In this document: positions 15,517 through 25,022 of the stretch, piece after piece | How the letters are laid out: each line of letters opens with the position of its first letter | Numbering within the stretch: position 1 is the stretch's first letter | Assembly: GCF_022427145.1 (NCBI RefSeq) | Contig: NZ_JAKSXN010000014.1 | Coordinates: 29,265-93,264, forward strand | Direction of reading: 5' to 3' | DNA: 64,000 bases | DNA from: Paenibacillus timonensis | Lineage (GTDB): Bacteria > Bacillota > Bacilli > Paenibacillales > Paenibacillaceae | Made by a program: the position numbers and the translations under genes | Notes under the pieces: model-generated | Databases searched by the model: none | What the model saw: the letters and a program-made list of their open reading frames with translations, nothing else | Told to the model about the DNA's origin: nothing

Positions 15517-16533
15517 ATGAAAACGAGTCTTGAGCTGGAGCAGCGATTAAGCGAGCCCTCAGACCGGTTGGTCCGGGACCTTACCCAATTGGACGGCGAT
15601 GTTCTGATTCTAGGCGTCGGCGGGAAAATGGGCCCGAGCTTGGCGAAACTCCTTGCCCGGGGCCTGGCTGCCGCAGGGAAAAACGCAAAGGTCACCGGCG
15701 TCTCCCGGTTCGCCTCAGGCACGCTGCGGGAGGAGCTGGAGGCCACGGGCACCCGCACCATTTCGGCGGATCTGCTGGATGAAACGGCGTTGTCGCGTTT
15801 GCCGGAGGCGCCGAATGTCATTTACATGGCCGGCCATAAATTCGGGACGATGGGGCGAGAGTATTATACCTGGGCGATGAATGCTTATTTGCCGGGGCGA
15901 GTGGCGGAGAAATTTAAAGCCTCGCGGATCGTGGCTTTCTCGTCCGGCAATATTTACCCGCTGACGGCGGCCACCCAGGGCGGGGCTTCGGAGGAAACCG
16001 CCCCCGCGCCGATCGGCGAATACGCGCAATCCTGCTTGGGGCGGGAGCGGGTGTTTGAATATTTTTCCCGCAAGAATGGTACCCCGCTCGTCAACTTCCG
16101 CTTGAATTATGCGATTGATCTGCGGTACGGCATCTTGCTGGAGGTGGCCAAGGCGGTGAAGGAACGGAAGCCCGTCGACCTGAACATGGGCCTGGTCAAC
16201 GTCATTTGGCAGGGGGACGCCAATGAGATGGCGATCCGTTCGCTGCTGCACTGCGATTCGCCGCCGAGGACGATCAACGTCACCGGGCCGGAGACGGTAT
16301 CGATCCGTTGGCTGGCCGAGCGGTTTGGCGAAGCCTTCGGGACCCCGCCGGTATTCACCGGAGAGGAACAGGCTACGGCGTTGTTAAGCAATGCTTCCGC
16401 ATCGCATGCCTTATTGGGGTATCCCCGGGTTTCGCTTCGACAGATGATGCAATGGACGGCGGAGTGGGTCGAGGCAGGTGGAGAGACGTTAGGCAAACCC
16501 ACGCATTTTCAGGAAAGGGGAGGGAATTTCTGA
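15517..16533 (+). CDS. NAD-dependent epimerase/dehydratase-like SDR
   Basis: A 338-aa extended short-chain dehydrogenase. The nucleotide-binding motif is GVGGKMG (about residues 29-35) after ILG, and the AFSSGNIYPL segment carries the Ser. The Tyr motif reads YAQSC instead of YxxxK, so the catalytic lysine position is a cysteine. This suggests an altered or lost redox step, or that a neighbouring residue substitutes. The ATG at 15517 follows GAGGTG at 15505-15510; the same frame is open further upstream but through a terminator hairpin. Its stop overlaps the next start by one base. It probably acts on a sugar or sugar acid in this catabolic locus. Confidence 0.8.
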   Translation: MKTSLELEQRLSEPSDRLVRDLTQLDGDVLILGVGGKMGPSLAKLLARGLAAAGKNAKVTGVSRFASGTLREELEATGTRTISADLLDETALSRLPEAPNVIYMAGHKFGTMGREYYTWAMNAYLPGRVAEKFKASRIVAFSSGNIYPLTAATQGGASEETAPAPIGEYAQSCLGRERVFEYFSRKNGTPLVNFRLNYAIDLRYGILLEVAKAVKERKPVDLNMGLVNVIWQGDANEMAIRSLLHCDSPPRTINVTGPETVSIRWLAERFGEAFGTPPVFTGEEQATALLSNASASHALLGYPRVSLRQMMQWTAEWVEAGGETLGKPTHFQERGGNF

Positions 16534-17615
16534 TGGGCGGTTCTCTTCAGTTTAAGCCCGAGCTGCGCCAACTGCTGCACCGGGGAACGGTGATCCCTGC
16601 GCACCCGCTGGCGCTGGACGCGGCGCGCCGATTGGATGAGCGCCGGCAACGCGCGTTAACGCGGTATTATATCGCCGCCGGCAGCGGCGGGATCGCGGTA
16701 GGCGTCCACTCGACGCAATTCCAGATCCGCGACCCTGAGATCGGTTTGTTCGAACCGGTGCTCCGCCTTGCCGCCGAGGAGGTGGAAGCCGCTGGGCTTC
16801 GGCGCCCGTTCCTCAAAGTGGCAGGTATCTGCGGCCCTACCGAGCAAGCGGTTCGAGAAGCCGAGCTGGCTGCCGGGCTCGGTTATGACCTGGGGCTGGT
16901 CAGCAATGGCGGGCTGGCGGACTTCAGCGAGGCGGAGCTGATCCGCCGCACAGAAGCGATCTCCGCAGCGCTCCCCGTCTGCGGGTTTTATTTGCAGCCG
17001 GCGGTAGGGGGGAAGCTGCTTAGCTACGCGTTTTGGCGCGAGTTGGCGGAATTGCCGGGGGTCAAGGCGATCAAAATCGCCCCTTTTAACCGCTATCAAA
17101 CCTTGGACGTGGTGCGGGCGGTTTGCGAGTCGAGCCGCCGGGATGAGATCGCACTTTATACCGGAAACGACGATAACATCGTCGCCGATTTGCTCACGGT
17201 GTACAGATTCCGCACCGCCGCGGGGCAAACGGTGGAGAAGCGCATCGTCGGCGGTCTGCTGGGCCACTGGGCGGTATGGACGTCCAAAGCGGTGGAGCTG
17301 CTCGAAGAGATCATCGCCTTTCGCGAAAGCGGCGCCCCCATCCCTGCGGAGCTGCTAACGCGCGGCGCGCGGATCACCGATGCGAATGCGGCTTTTTTTG
17401 ATGCGGCCAATGGGTTTCAAGGTTGTCTTCCCGGCATCCATGAAGTGCTGCGCCGCCAAGGCTTGCTGGCCGGACGTTGGTGCCTTGATCCCGAGGAAGA
17501 GCTGTCGGCCGGTCAAATAGCAGAAATTGATCGCGTTTATCGCGCATATCCTGATCTTAACGATGATCGGTTTGTCCAAGAAGGGTTGGAGCAGTGGTTG
17601 GGGCTTTCGCTTTAG
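16533..17615 (+). CDS. DapA-superfamily aldolase/dehydratase
   Basis: A 360-aa dihydrodipicolinate-synthase-family TIM barrel. VIPAHPLALD and RALTRYYIAAGSGGIAVGVHSTQF form the first strands with the substrate-carboxylate-binding region. The Schiff-base lysine is probably in VKAIKIAPFNRYQ (strand 6). Members include 2-keto-3-deoxy sugar acid aldolases and dehydratases and N-acetylneuraminate lyase. It is longer than the usual 290-300 aa because of a C-terminal helical extension. It overlaps the upstream SDR by one base with AGGGGAGGG at 16516-16524. A second DapA-like gene lies at 27699 in the same locus. Confidence 0.8.
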   Translation: MGGSLQFKPELRQLLHRGTVIPAHPLALDAARRLDERRQRALTRYYIAAGSGGIAVGVHSTQFQIRDPEIGLFEPVLRLAAEEVEAAGLRRPFLKVAGICGPTEQAVREAELAAGLGYDLGLVSNGGLADFSEAELIRRTEAISAALPVCGFYLQPAVGGKLLSYAFWRELAELPGVKAIKIAPFNRYQTLDVVRAVCESSRRDEIALYTGNDDNIVADLLTVYRFRTAAGQTVEKRIVGGLLGHWAVWTSKAVELLEEIIAFRESGAPIPAELLTRGARITDANAAFFDAANGFQGCLPGIHEVLRRQGLLAGRWCLDPEEELSAGQIAEIDRVYRAYPDLNDDRFVQEGLEQWLGLSL

Positions 17616-17681
17616 ATGGCATCTTCAAGGCTGAAGGCCAATGGCAAGAAAGATGAGTCATGAAGGAGGCAAGCAGAGCAA

Positions 17682-19751
17682 ATGGCGATAGGAGAGCAAG
17701 GAAATCCGGGAACATGGCGTTTTTACTGGAGTGAGGAGGATCGTTCCTTCATCGTGGATGCCTGCCGCAAGCATTGGCCTGAAGAAGTGGAGCAGGTGCT
17801 TCACCGAGCGGATCTGGCCGCGCGGAATACGTTTATATTCACCCATCGCTGGGATATGGAGCGTTGCGAAGAGGAAGTAACCTTCGAACACGGCATCAAT
17901 TGGTATTACCGGCACAACGAGGATCTGGAATGGCTCGTGATGCTAAACCGGGCAAGGTACATGGGCGAGCTGGGGCAAGCGTATTGGTTAACCGGTCAAG
18001 AATCTTATGCGTTGGCATATATCCGGCTGCTGAAGGATTGGATGGGGCAAAACCCGCTAACTGAAGCGGAAGTGCAGGCGAGCGCCGACCGAAACTTCAA
18101 TGTCAAAGATACCTGGCGCAAGCTGGACAGCGGCATTCGAATCACCCACTGGCTTAAAGGCTATTACTGTGTACGCAGTTCAGAGCATTGGGGGGCGGAG
18201 GAAGAGGCGTTATTCCTCGAAGCGATCCGCCGGCACGGGATGTATCTGCACATCGCCTATACCTCGCATGACCGACAAAGCAATTGGGGATTTCTCGAAA
18301 CGAACGGCCTGCTTCAATTGGCACTGCTATTTCCCGAACTGGAGGAAGCGGCAACTTGGCAGCAAACCGCGATCCAGCGCTTGGCGGAGATGTGCCCGCT
18401 CCAGGTATTTGACGACGGCCTGCAAAATGAACAGAGCAGCATGTATCATCACGAGGTGCTGCATTGCCTGTTCGAATCGGTGTGGCTTGCGGAGCTTAAC
18501 GGCATCGCGTTGCCGCCTGTCCTGCACGATACCCTAAACCGCATGTATACCGCCTCGCTGACGATCATTCAGCCGGACGGACGCCAGCCGAATTTTAGCG
18601 ACAGCGATAGTACGGATATACGGGACGTCCTCGCGAGAGGGGCCGTACTGTACCGGCGAGGTGATTTGAAATCACAAGCCTATGCTTCGCTGGATTACGA
18701 AGGAATCTGGTATTTCGCGGAAAAAGGGTTCGAGCTTTACGAGAAGCTTGAAGCGACCTCGCCGGAATTCGTCTCCAAGGAGCTGGCGCAAGGCGGGTAT
18801 GCCTTCATGCGCAGCGATTGGCAGCCGACGGCCCGCTATCTTTGGTTCGATAACGGCCATATGGATGTGATTCGGGCCCACGGACACGACGATGCCCTGC
18901 ACATCAGCCTGTTTGCTTACGGCCGCGAGTTTCTGGCCGATCCGGGACGGTATACCTACATGGAAACCCGTGATCGCCAGTATTTCAAGGAATCGCTCCA
19001 ACACAATACAGTGTCCGTTGATGGACGGACGATATCGGACTATGTGGATTCCTGGAAGTGGAGGAACGTCGCTCGTTCGCTCGGCCGCGTATGGCGGACG
19101 TCCCCGGATTACGATTATGCCCAAGGGGAACATGACGGCTATTGGCGCTTGCCCTATCCGGTTCAAGTGATGCGGCAAATCCTGTTCGTGAAGCCGGATT
19201 ATTGGGTTGTCGTCGATACCTGCCGGTCCCATGGCGACGAGGAACACGCCTATGCGTTGCCGTTTCATTTGGCCGAGGGGCTGGAGGTGCGGTATCAGGC
19301 CGAGGGTCGCCTCGTGATCGGGGACGCCGGTGACAGCGAGGGACCTGTGCTGCGGATTCTTCCGCTCCACCCCGTGAAGATCGATATCGAACCTAGCTGG
19401 ATATCGCGCAACTATAACGAAAAGACGTCCGCCTGCAAAGTCGTCCTTCGGCAATCCGGCCAAGGGTTTACGAAGTTTGTCACGGTGTTGTATCCTGCCC
19501 TGCAGCAGAGCGAGGCGGTGCCGGTTATCCGAGAACTGGACGTCCTGGACAGCTATGGCAGCCCCGTCCCGAAGGAGCTGGCGACGGCTCTATCGATCAC
19601 GCATGACGGCGGAGAGGATGCGGTGTTATTTTCGCACCAGGGACCCCGGGGTTATCAGTTTGCCAGCGTTCACCTCAGCGGGGATGTGCTGCTGGTTCGC
19701 CGATCTCATGCGGCCGCGTCCCTCGTCCAGACGTTTATCGTGCATGTGTGA
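17682..19751 (+). CDS. Heparinase II/III family protein
   Basis: A 689-aa protein with the polysaccharide-lyase layout: an alpha/alpha toroid (about residues 60-340, including FEHGINWYYRHNEDLEW and DRQSNWGFLETNGLLQ) followed by a beta-sandwich heparinase II/III domain (about 370-640, HNTVSVDGRTISDYV and GEHDGYWRLPYPVQVMRQI). Members eliminate uronate-containing glycosidic bonds in heparin, alginate or related polymers. There is no signal peptide, so it probably acts on oligosaccharides after import. Conserved Asn, His and Tyr of the lyase active site appear in the SNWGF and YHHE regions. AAGGAGG lies about 12 bp upstream, a slightly long spacing. Confidence 0.85.
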   Translation: MAIGEQGNPGTWRFYWSEEDRSFIVDACRKHWPEEVEQVLHRADLAARNTFIFTHRWDMERCEEEVTFEHGINWYYRHNEDLEWLVMLNRARYMGELGQAYWLTGQESYALAYIRLLKDWMGQNPLTEAEVQASADRNFNVKDTWRKLDSGIRITHWLKGYYCVRSSEHWGAEEEALFLEAIRRHGMYLHIAYTSHDRQSNWGFLETNGLLQLALLFPELEEAATWQQTAIQRLAEMCPLQVFDDGLQNEQSSMYHHEVLHCLFESVWLAELNGIALPPVLHDTLNRMYTASLTIIQPDGRQPNFSDSDSTDIRDVLARGAVLYRRGDLKSQAYASLDYEGIWYFAEKGFELYEKLEATSPEFVSKELAQGGYAFMRSDWQPTARYLWFDNGHMDVIRAHGHDDALHISLFAYGREFLADPGRYTYMETRDRQYFKESLQHNTVSVDGRTISDYVDSWKWRNVARSLGRVWRTSPDYDYAQGEHDGYWRLPYPVQVMRQILFVKPDYWVVVDTCRSHGDEEHAYALPFHLAEGLEVRYQAEGRLVIGDAGDSEGPVLRILPLHPVKIDIEPSWISRNYNEKTSACKVVLRQSGQGFTKFVTVLYPALQQSEAVPVIRELDVLDSYGSPVPKELATALSITHDGGEDAVLFSHQGPRGYQFASVHLSGDVLLVRRSHAAASLVQTFIVHV

Positions 19752-19845
19752 TGCTCCCCATTTAGGGGCGACTTAAGGACGTTGAACTCTAATTCGAGGT
19801 CCATTACTTTGAAGATAACGACATTACCACTCCCATCGACCTTCT

Positions 19846-19859
19846 TGAAAAAGCTTACA
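19846..19859 (+). promoter_or_regulatory. cre-like catabolite-repression site
   Basis: TGAAAAAGCTTACA matches the CcpA consensus TGWAARCGNTWWCA except at the central C. It lies in the 137-bp gap between the heparinase-like gene and the transporter genes. Confidence 0.45.
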
Positions 19860-19888
19860 CGGAGTGGAATTAAGCAAGGGGGATGGAT

Positions 19889-21286
19889 ATGGGACGTCTG
19901 GGCATGAAACGGAAAGGGATCGGTTCAATCGTCATCTTGACGTTAGTGTTGCTGATTTCGGCGTGTTCCGGGGGAGGGAACGGGACTCCGTCCGCGAACA
20001 GCGGCGGGTCCGGAGGACAGACGGAAGGTCAACAGCAAAATCAGCCGCAGGAGGCGGCCGACAAGCCGGTGGAGCTGAGACTCGGTTATTATTCCTCGGC
20101 ACAAACCGATGCGAAAATGCAGGAGCTGATCGCCAAGTTTCAGGAGAAGCATCCGAATATCAAGATCAAGACGGAATCCTCGCCGTATAATCAGTTTTTC
20201 CAGAAGCTCGATACGCAGATTGCCGCCGAAAGCGCGCCCGACCTCTGGCTGTCCGACGGCGTGCTTGTCCCGAAATACGCAGAGCGCGGCGTTTTAAAGG
20301 ACCTGACGGAATGGATCGATCGGGACTTGAAGAAGGACGACTATTACGGGCTTGACTTCAATAAAGATGCGAACGGAAAATACTGGGGCGTCCCGCAGGG
20401 CATTCAAATCGCGGTCCTCTACTATAACAAAGACATGTTTGACGAAGCCAAGGTCGCGTATCCAACCGAGGACTGGACCTGGGACGATCTCAAGGCGGCG
20501 GTCGAGAAGCTGACCAAGGATTCGAACGGGGCATATGCGACGGATGCCGCTTTTGACAAGAATAAAGTCGCGCAATACGGCTTAACGTTCTTCAGCATTA
20601 CCGAAGGCTGGATGACGGTGCTGAAATCGTACGGCGGGGGGGTTCTGGACGAAACGCTGACGAAGTCGATCATCCATACCCCGGAGAACAAACAGGCGAT
20701 GGAATGGATCGTGGACGGCATGCAGCGCGAGCTGTTAACCACCCCTTCCGATTTGAAAAGCTTCCAAAGCAACATGGCCCCATTCCCCAGCAAAGCGGCA
20801 GCCATGCGCATCGGGATCTATGCCCGCACGATCGACGCCAATGCGGCGGGGCTGAATTATGACGTGACCCTGCTGCCCAAAGGACCGGACGGCAAACGGT
20901 TCTCCCCGGTGATCGCCAACTCCTGGGTCATCAACAAGAAGGCGGAAGGGGCCAAAGGCGACGCGGCCTGGGAATGGGTGAAATATTGGGCGACCGAAGA
21001 CGAAGCGCAAAAGGAATGGGCCGCGCTCGGCGAAGCGGTGCCGGTCAAAAAGTCGGTGGCGAACTCCGAGCAATTCCTGAGCGGCAAGCCGGACAACAAG
21101 CAGGCGTTCCTCGACAGCTTCGAATTCGCCGGCACGCTGGACGTCAACGCGGTTTGGAGCGAATGGGTCGGGAAGTTCGGGGACAGCATCAACCGGGCTT
21201 TCGAAGGCGAGATCAGCGTCGACGAAGCGTTAACCCAAGCAGACAAGGATGTGCAGCAGGTGCTGGACGATTTCTATAAGAAATAG
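19889..21286 (+). CDS. Sugar ABC transporter substrate-binding lipoprotein
   Basis: An extracellular solute-binding protein (family 1), 465 aa from the chosen start. It has a lipoprotein signal peptide ending LLISACSGG (lipobox cysteine near residue 26) and a long Gly/Gln/Ser-rich linker. A bilobal binding domain follows with typical segments (LIAKFQEKHPNIKIK, APDLWLSDG, WTWDDLKAAVEKL). ATG 19889 has AAGGGGG 6 bp upstream; ATGs at 19883 and 19904 are alternatives. It starts the transporter part of the locus with two permeases following immediately, and it delivers an oligosaccharide or uronate to them (inferred). Confidence 0.9.
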   Translation: MGRLGMKRKGIGSIVILTLVLLISACSGGGNGTPSANSGGSGGQTEGQQQNQPQEAADKPVELRLGYYSSAQTDAKMQELIAKFQEKHPNIKIKTESSPYNQFFQKLDTQIAAESAPDLWLSDGVLVPKYAERGVLKDLTEWIDRDLKKDDYYGLDFNKDANGKYWGVPQGIQIAVLYYNKDMFDEAKVAYPTEDWTWDDLKAAVEKLTKDSNGAYATDAAFDKNKVAQYGLTFFSITEGWMTVLKSYGGGVLDETLTKSIIHTPENKQAMEWIVDGMQRELLTTPSDLKSFQSNMAPFPSKAAAMRIGIYARTIDANAAGLNYDVTLLPKGPDGKRFSPVIANSWVINKKAEGAKGDAAWEWVKYWATEDEAQKEWAALGEAVPVKKSVANSEQFLSGKPDNKQAFLDSFEFAGTLDVNAVWSEWVGKFGDSINRAFEGEISVDEALTQADKDVQQVLDDFYKK

Positions 21287-21319
21287 AGGCGGTTCGTGAT
21301 AAATCGATCAGAAAGCGTG

Positions 21320-22297
21320 ATGAACATGGCGGAAAAAACGGCGAAACTAAAGGCGGGAGACCCGGCTCGAATCGGGCCTCCTTTGATCCGCAAAAAACGA
21401 AGTCGCTTGCATAACGACGGCAAATGGGGGCTCCTGATGGTGACTCCCTATCTCGTTCATTTTCTCGTGTTTGTCCTCGGGTCGCTTCTCGCTTCCTTGT
21501 ATTTCAGTTTCTCCGAGTATGACATCCTGAACCCGCCCCAATGGACCGGGCTGGACAATTACGCCAAGCTGCTGTACGAGCCGATCTTCTGGAAGGCGCT
21601 GGGGAACACCGTTTATTTCACGATCTTATTCGTGCCGCTGCAGACCTTTTTTGCCCTCGTGCTTGCGGTGGCATTAAACCAAAAGCTGCGGGCATTGAAG
21701 CTGTTCCGGCTCGCGCATTTCTTGCCCGTCATCTCCTCGTGGACGGTCATTATGTACGTATCGGACGCGGTATTCAACCCCAGGTTCGGCTTTGCCAATT
21801 CGTTCCTGCAAGCGATCGGCCTGGATCCCCAAAAATGGCTGCAGGATGAACACCTCGTCATCCCGCTGCTCGTGATGATCGCGGTGTGGAAGGGCATCGG
21901 ATACATTATGGTGATCTATTTGGCCGGACTGCAAAACGTGCCGTCCGAGGTGTATGAAGCGGCCGAAATCGACGGTGCCGGGACGCTTCAGAAGTTTCGC
22001 CGCATCACCGTTCCGCTGATTTCAAGCACCACGTTCCTCGTGTTGATCATGAGCACGATTTCGACGTTTCAGGCGTTCGAGCAAATCTACGTCATGACCG
22101 GCGGGGCGATGGATGCATCGTCTGCGGGCGGGCCCAACAAAGCGAGCCTGGTGCTGATGATTTACTTGTATCAGGAGGGCTTCTCCTTCCTGCGCATGGG
22201 TTATGCCTCCGCGATCGCCTGGGTGCTGTTCGTGATTTTGTTCTTGTTGACGGTCGTCCAAATGATGCTGCAGAAAAAGTGGGTGCATTACGAATGA
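21320..22297 (+). CDS. Carbohydrate ABC transporter permease (UgpA/MalF type)
   Basis: A permease of about 325 aa with six predicted helices and the EAA loop EAAEIDGAGTLQKFRRITVP that contacts the ATPase. The N-terminal 30 residues are basic and cytosolic. The exact start is uncertain: a GTG at 21296 and ATGs at 21320 and 21326 share the frame, none with an ideal ribosome site. No ABC ATPase gene is present in the locus; Firmicutes often use a shared MsmX-type ATPase. It overlaps the next permease by four bases (ATGA). Confidence 0.9.
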   Translation: MNMAEKTAKLKAGDPARIGPPLIRKKRSRLHNDGKWGLLMVTPYLVHFLVFVLGSLLASLYFSFSEYDILNPPQWTGLDNYAKLLYEPIFWKALGNTVYFTILFVPLQTFFALVLAVALNQKLRALKLFRLAHFLPVISSWTVIMYVSDAVFNPRFGFANSFLQAIGLDPQKWLQDEHLVIPLLVMIAVWKGIGYIMVIYLAGLQNVPSEVYEAAEIDGAGTLQKFRRITVPLISSTTFLVLIMSTISTFQAFEQIYVMTGGAMDASSAGGPNKASLVLMIYLYQEGFSFLRMGYASAIAWVLFVILFLLTVVQMMLQKKWVHYE

Positions 22298-23109
22298 AGA
22301 AGCGAAAAATCGCCGGCTATACCGTCATCGTCTGCAGTTCGCTCGTCATGCTGCTGCCTTTTCTAACGACGGTGTTTAATTCCTTGAAAAGCTATGCCCA
22401 ATACACCAAAGTTCCACCGGAGTGGTTTCCTTCTCCCGTGCAGTGGAGCAATTACGTCGAAGTCTGGAAGCTGGGGGCGTTTGGCCAGTATACGATGAAC
22501 AGTGTCATCATCACCGTGCTGTCGGTTATCGGTGCGCTGATCTCGTGCTCCATGGTGGCCTTCGCGTTTGCCCGATTAAGATTTCCGTTCAAAAATACCC
22601 TGTTCCTCGTCGTTCTTGGCACAATGATGATTCCGCCGGTCGTCCTGATCATTCCGCAGTTCGTGATCTTCAAGTCGCTGCATCTGCTCGACACGCTGAC
22701 GCCGCTGTGGATCATCGAATGGCTGGCCCAGCCGTTTGGCATTTTCCTGATGCGGCAGGCTTTTCTCGGCATCCCCCGGGATTACGAGGAGTCGGCCCGG
22801 CTGGACGGCTGCAACCCGATGCAGATTTACTGGCGGATCTTTATGCCGATGTGCAAGCCGACCTTCGCGACGCTGGCGGTGTTCACGTTCATGACGAAAT
22901 GGAACGAGATTTTATCTCCGGCCATTTTCCTGACGTCGAAGGAGAACTTTACGCTGCCGATCGGCATCTTGTCCATGGCCGGCCAATGGTCGGGCAATGA
23001 GCAGTATATGGTGGCCGCCGCGTTAATGAGCTTGATCCCGATCCTGCTCGTGTTTTTGTTCGCGGAGAAATACTTTGTGCAAGGCAGCAATTCCGCCGGC
23101 ATTAAGTAG
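22294..23109 (+). CDS. Carbohydrate ABC transporter permease (UgpE/MalG type)
   Basis: A 271-aa second permease with six hydrophobic helices. The EAA motif region is ESARLDGCNPMQIYWRIFMP, and the LPIGILSM and YFVQGSNSAGIK C-terminus is typical of MalG-like proteins. The start ATG overlaps the upstream stop, so the two permeases are made in equal amounts. With the lipoprotein at 19889 it forms one importer whose ATPase must be encoded elsewhere. Confidence 0.92.
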   Translation: MKKRKIAGYTVIVCSSLVMLLPFLTTVFNSLKSYAQYTKVPPEWFPSPVQWSNYVEVWKLGAFGQYTMNSVIITVLSVIGALISCSMVAFAFARLRFPFKNTLFLVVLGTMMIPPVVLIIPQFVIFKSLHLLDTLTPLWIIEWLAQPFGIFLMRQAFLGIPRDYEESARLDGCNPMQIYWRIFMPMCKPTFATLAVFTFMTKWNEILSPAIFLTSKENFTLPIGILSMAGQWSGNEQYMVAAALMSLIPILLVFLFAEKYFVQGSNSAGIK

Positions 23110-23179
23110 GAGGTGGAATTGTGACAAGGCGCGGCTGCAATTCTGCGGCATGAAGTTAAGGCTGTAAAGGAGGGAGTTC

Positions 23180-24172
23180 ATGAGTTACCGGGTTGCATTG
23201 ATCGGGGCTGGGGGCATTTCGCGCAATCATCTGGACGCGATTCGGGAGTTGGGGCCGGATCGGCTGACCGCGGTGGCGGTGGCGGAACCGGATAAGATGA
23301 AGAGGCAGGCGGTGGCGACGGAATATGGCTTGAACTTATACGACGACTATCGGAAGATGATCGTCCAGGAAAAGCCGGACATCGCCATCATCGCGCTGCC
23401 GCACCACCTGCACGAGGAATGCTCCGTCTTTTGCGCGGCGAACGGCTGCCACTTGCTGTTGGAGAAGCCGATGGCCTTAAGCTCGGCGTCTTGCGACGCG
23501 ATTCTGGCTGCAGTAAGGGAAGCCGGGGTAGCGCTGATGGTCGGGCATACGCAGCATTATTTGCCGGCGAACCGGCAAGCGAAGGCATTGATCGAAAGCG
23601 GCAGGCTGGGCAAGCTGGTGGCGATTCACGACACCCGGCACAAGGCCTATTTCGGGGAGGAACGGCCGCGCTGGTTCCTTGAGAAGGAGAAGGCCGGAGG
23701 CGGCATCCTGATGAATTTGGGCGCCCATTCGATCGACAAAATCCAATGGTTGACCGGCCGACGGGTGGCGAAGGTCAAGGCGGTGCTGAGTTATGAAGCG
23801 CCGATCGGCAACGTGGAAGGCAGCGGCGTGGTCCTGGCGGAAACGGAGGGCGGGATCGGTGCGGTGATCGTGCAATCCGGCTATGCGGGCGTGGCGAAAG
23901 ACGAGACGGAGCTGATTTTTACCGGCGGAATGGCCAGGCTGGTTTCCCACCAAGGCTTATGGATCAGCCGTGACGGGCAATACGAGCCGGCGGAGGGAGA
24001 TGTCGCCCCAGACGCCGAATCTCCGTTTGCCTCACAGCTTCGTGACCTGCTGGATGCCATTGAACATCGCTCGGAGCCGGAGTGTTCCGGCGAATACGCC
24101 AAGTCGGTGATCGCCGTGCTGGAGGCGGTGTACCGTTCGCAGGCTACGGGGGTGGAACAAGTTGTCGAATAA
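23180..24172 (+). CDS. Gfo/Idh/MocA family oxidoreductase
   Basis: A 330-aa NAD(P)-dependent sugar dehydrogenase. The Rossmann motif is ALIGAGGISRNH (residues 5-16), and the conserved EKP lysine motif is in LLLEKPMAL (about residues 94-102). The C-terminal alpha/beta domain includes GGGILMNLGAHSIDKIQWL with the HSID catalytic-type histidine. These enzymes oxidise or epimerise sugars and inositols at a ring carbon. A good site (AAAGGAGGGAG) precedes the ATG. It overlaps the following isomerase gene by 11 bp, so the two steps are probably consecutive. Confidence 0.92.
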   Translation: MSYRVALIGAGGISRNHLDAIRELGPDRLTAVAVAEPDKMKRQAVATEYGLNLYDDYRKMIVQEKPDIAIIALPHHLHEECSVFCAANGCHLLLEKPMALSSASCDAILAAVREAGVALMVGHTQHYLPANRQAKALIESGRLGKLVAIHDTRHKAYFGEERPRWFLEKEKAGGGILMNLGAHSIDKIQWLTGRRVAKVKAVLSYEAPIGNVEGSGVVLAETEGGIGAVIVQSGYAGVAKDETELIFTGGMARLVSHQGLWISRDGQYEPAEGDVAPDAESPFASQLRDLLDAIEHRSEPECSGEYAKSVIAVLEAVYRSQATGVEQVVE

Positions 24173-25022
24173 GCAGCCAATCACCCCCGCGATGAAATTC
24201 AGTATCTGCTCCACCGGACTCAAAGGGATGAGCATCGAAGAAGTATTGGAAGCAGCTGCTCGGATAGAGCTTGACGGCGTCGAGCTGTGGGACGGCCATC
24301 TCGAGGCGTATCTGGACAGCGGCGGCACGACTTACGAGCTTGGGCGGTACTTATTGGAGCATAAGCTAAGCGTTCCGGTGATCAGTACGTACGCCGCCTT
24401 TTCCCAAAACGAAGAAGCCGATCTCCAGCAGGTCCAGCGGGCGGCCCGCTGGGCGGCAGAACTGGGCTGCCCGAGGGTTCGCACTTTCGCCGGGCATCTG
24501 CCGTCCCGCGAGTCGGACCGTTCGATATGGAACTGCGTATCGTCCGGTTTATCGGAGGCATCGAAAGCTTGCGCGGGGCATGGAGTCCGCCTAGCCATCG
24601 AAATGCACAATCGCACGCTGGCCGATACCATGGAGAGTATCGCAAAGCTCCTGGATCGCGGCGGGCCGGAGTTGGAGTTGATCTTCGACGGGTTTAATTT
24701 TTTCGTCGATCACCTCGATCCGTTGCCCGCCTTGAATCGGTTCTATCCCCGGATCACCCACGTCCATTTCAAGAACTACAAATGGAACCGCCAGGACTGG
24801 GCCCAAAGCGTTCCCGTTTCCGTGCTGCAGGGAGACAGCGATCATCGCGCGATCCTGCGAAAGCTGGCGGAGCTGGAGTATGACGGGTATGTCTCGTTTG
24901 AATATTTCGGCGATCAGGTCTTGGAATTAACGCAGTTGTCATGCCTCGAAGTGAAACAGGAATTATCCGGCGGAGGTGCGATCGTCCTTGAACCTGAATG
25001 TGGCGGTAATCGGTCCAAGTGA
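24162..25022 (+). CDS. Sugar phosphate isomerase/epimerase (AP endonuclease 2 fold)
   Basis: A 286-aa xylose-isomerase-like TIM barrel. The metal-binding acids fit ELWDGH, LAIEMHN, IFDGFN and SFEYFGD, and HVHFKNY carries the conserved histidines. Family members isomerise or epimerise sugars and keto-inositols. The TTG start at 24162 has GGGGGTGG at 24148-24155 and lies inside the end of the upstream dehydrogenase gene. It overlaps the next gene by 35 bp. Confidence 0.87.
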   Translation: MSNKQPITPAMKFSICSTGLKGMSIEEVLEAAARIELDGVELWDGHLEAYLDSGGTTYELGRYLLEHKLSVPVISTYAAFSQNEEADLQQVQRAARWAAELGCPRVRTFAGHLPSRESDRSIWNCVSSGLSEASKACAGHGVRLAIEMHNRTLADTMESIAKLLDRGGPELELIFDGFNFFVDHLDPLPALNRFYPRITHVHFKNYKWNRQDWAQSVPVSVLQGDSDHRAILRKLAELEYDGYVSFEYFGDQVLELTQLSCLEVKQELSGGGAIVLEPECGGNRSK

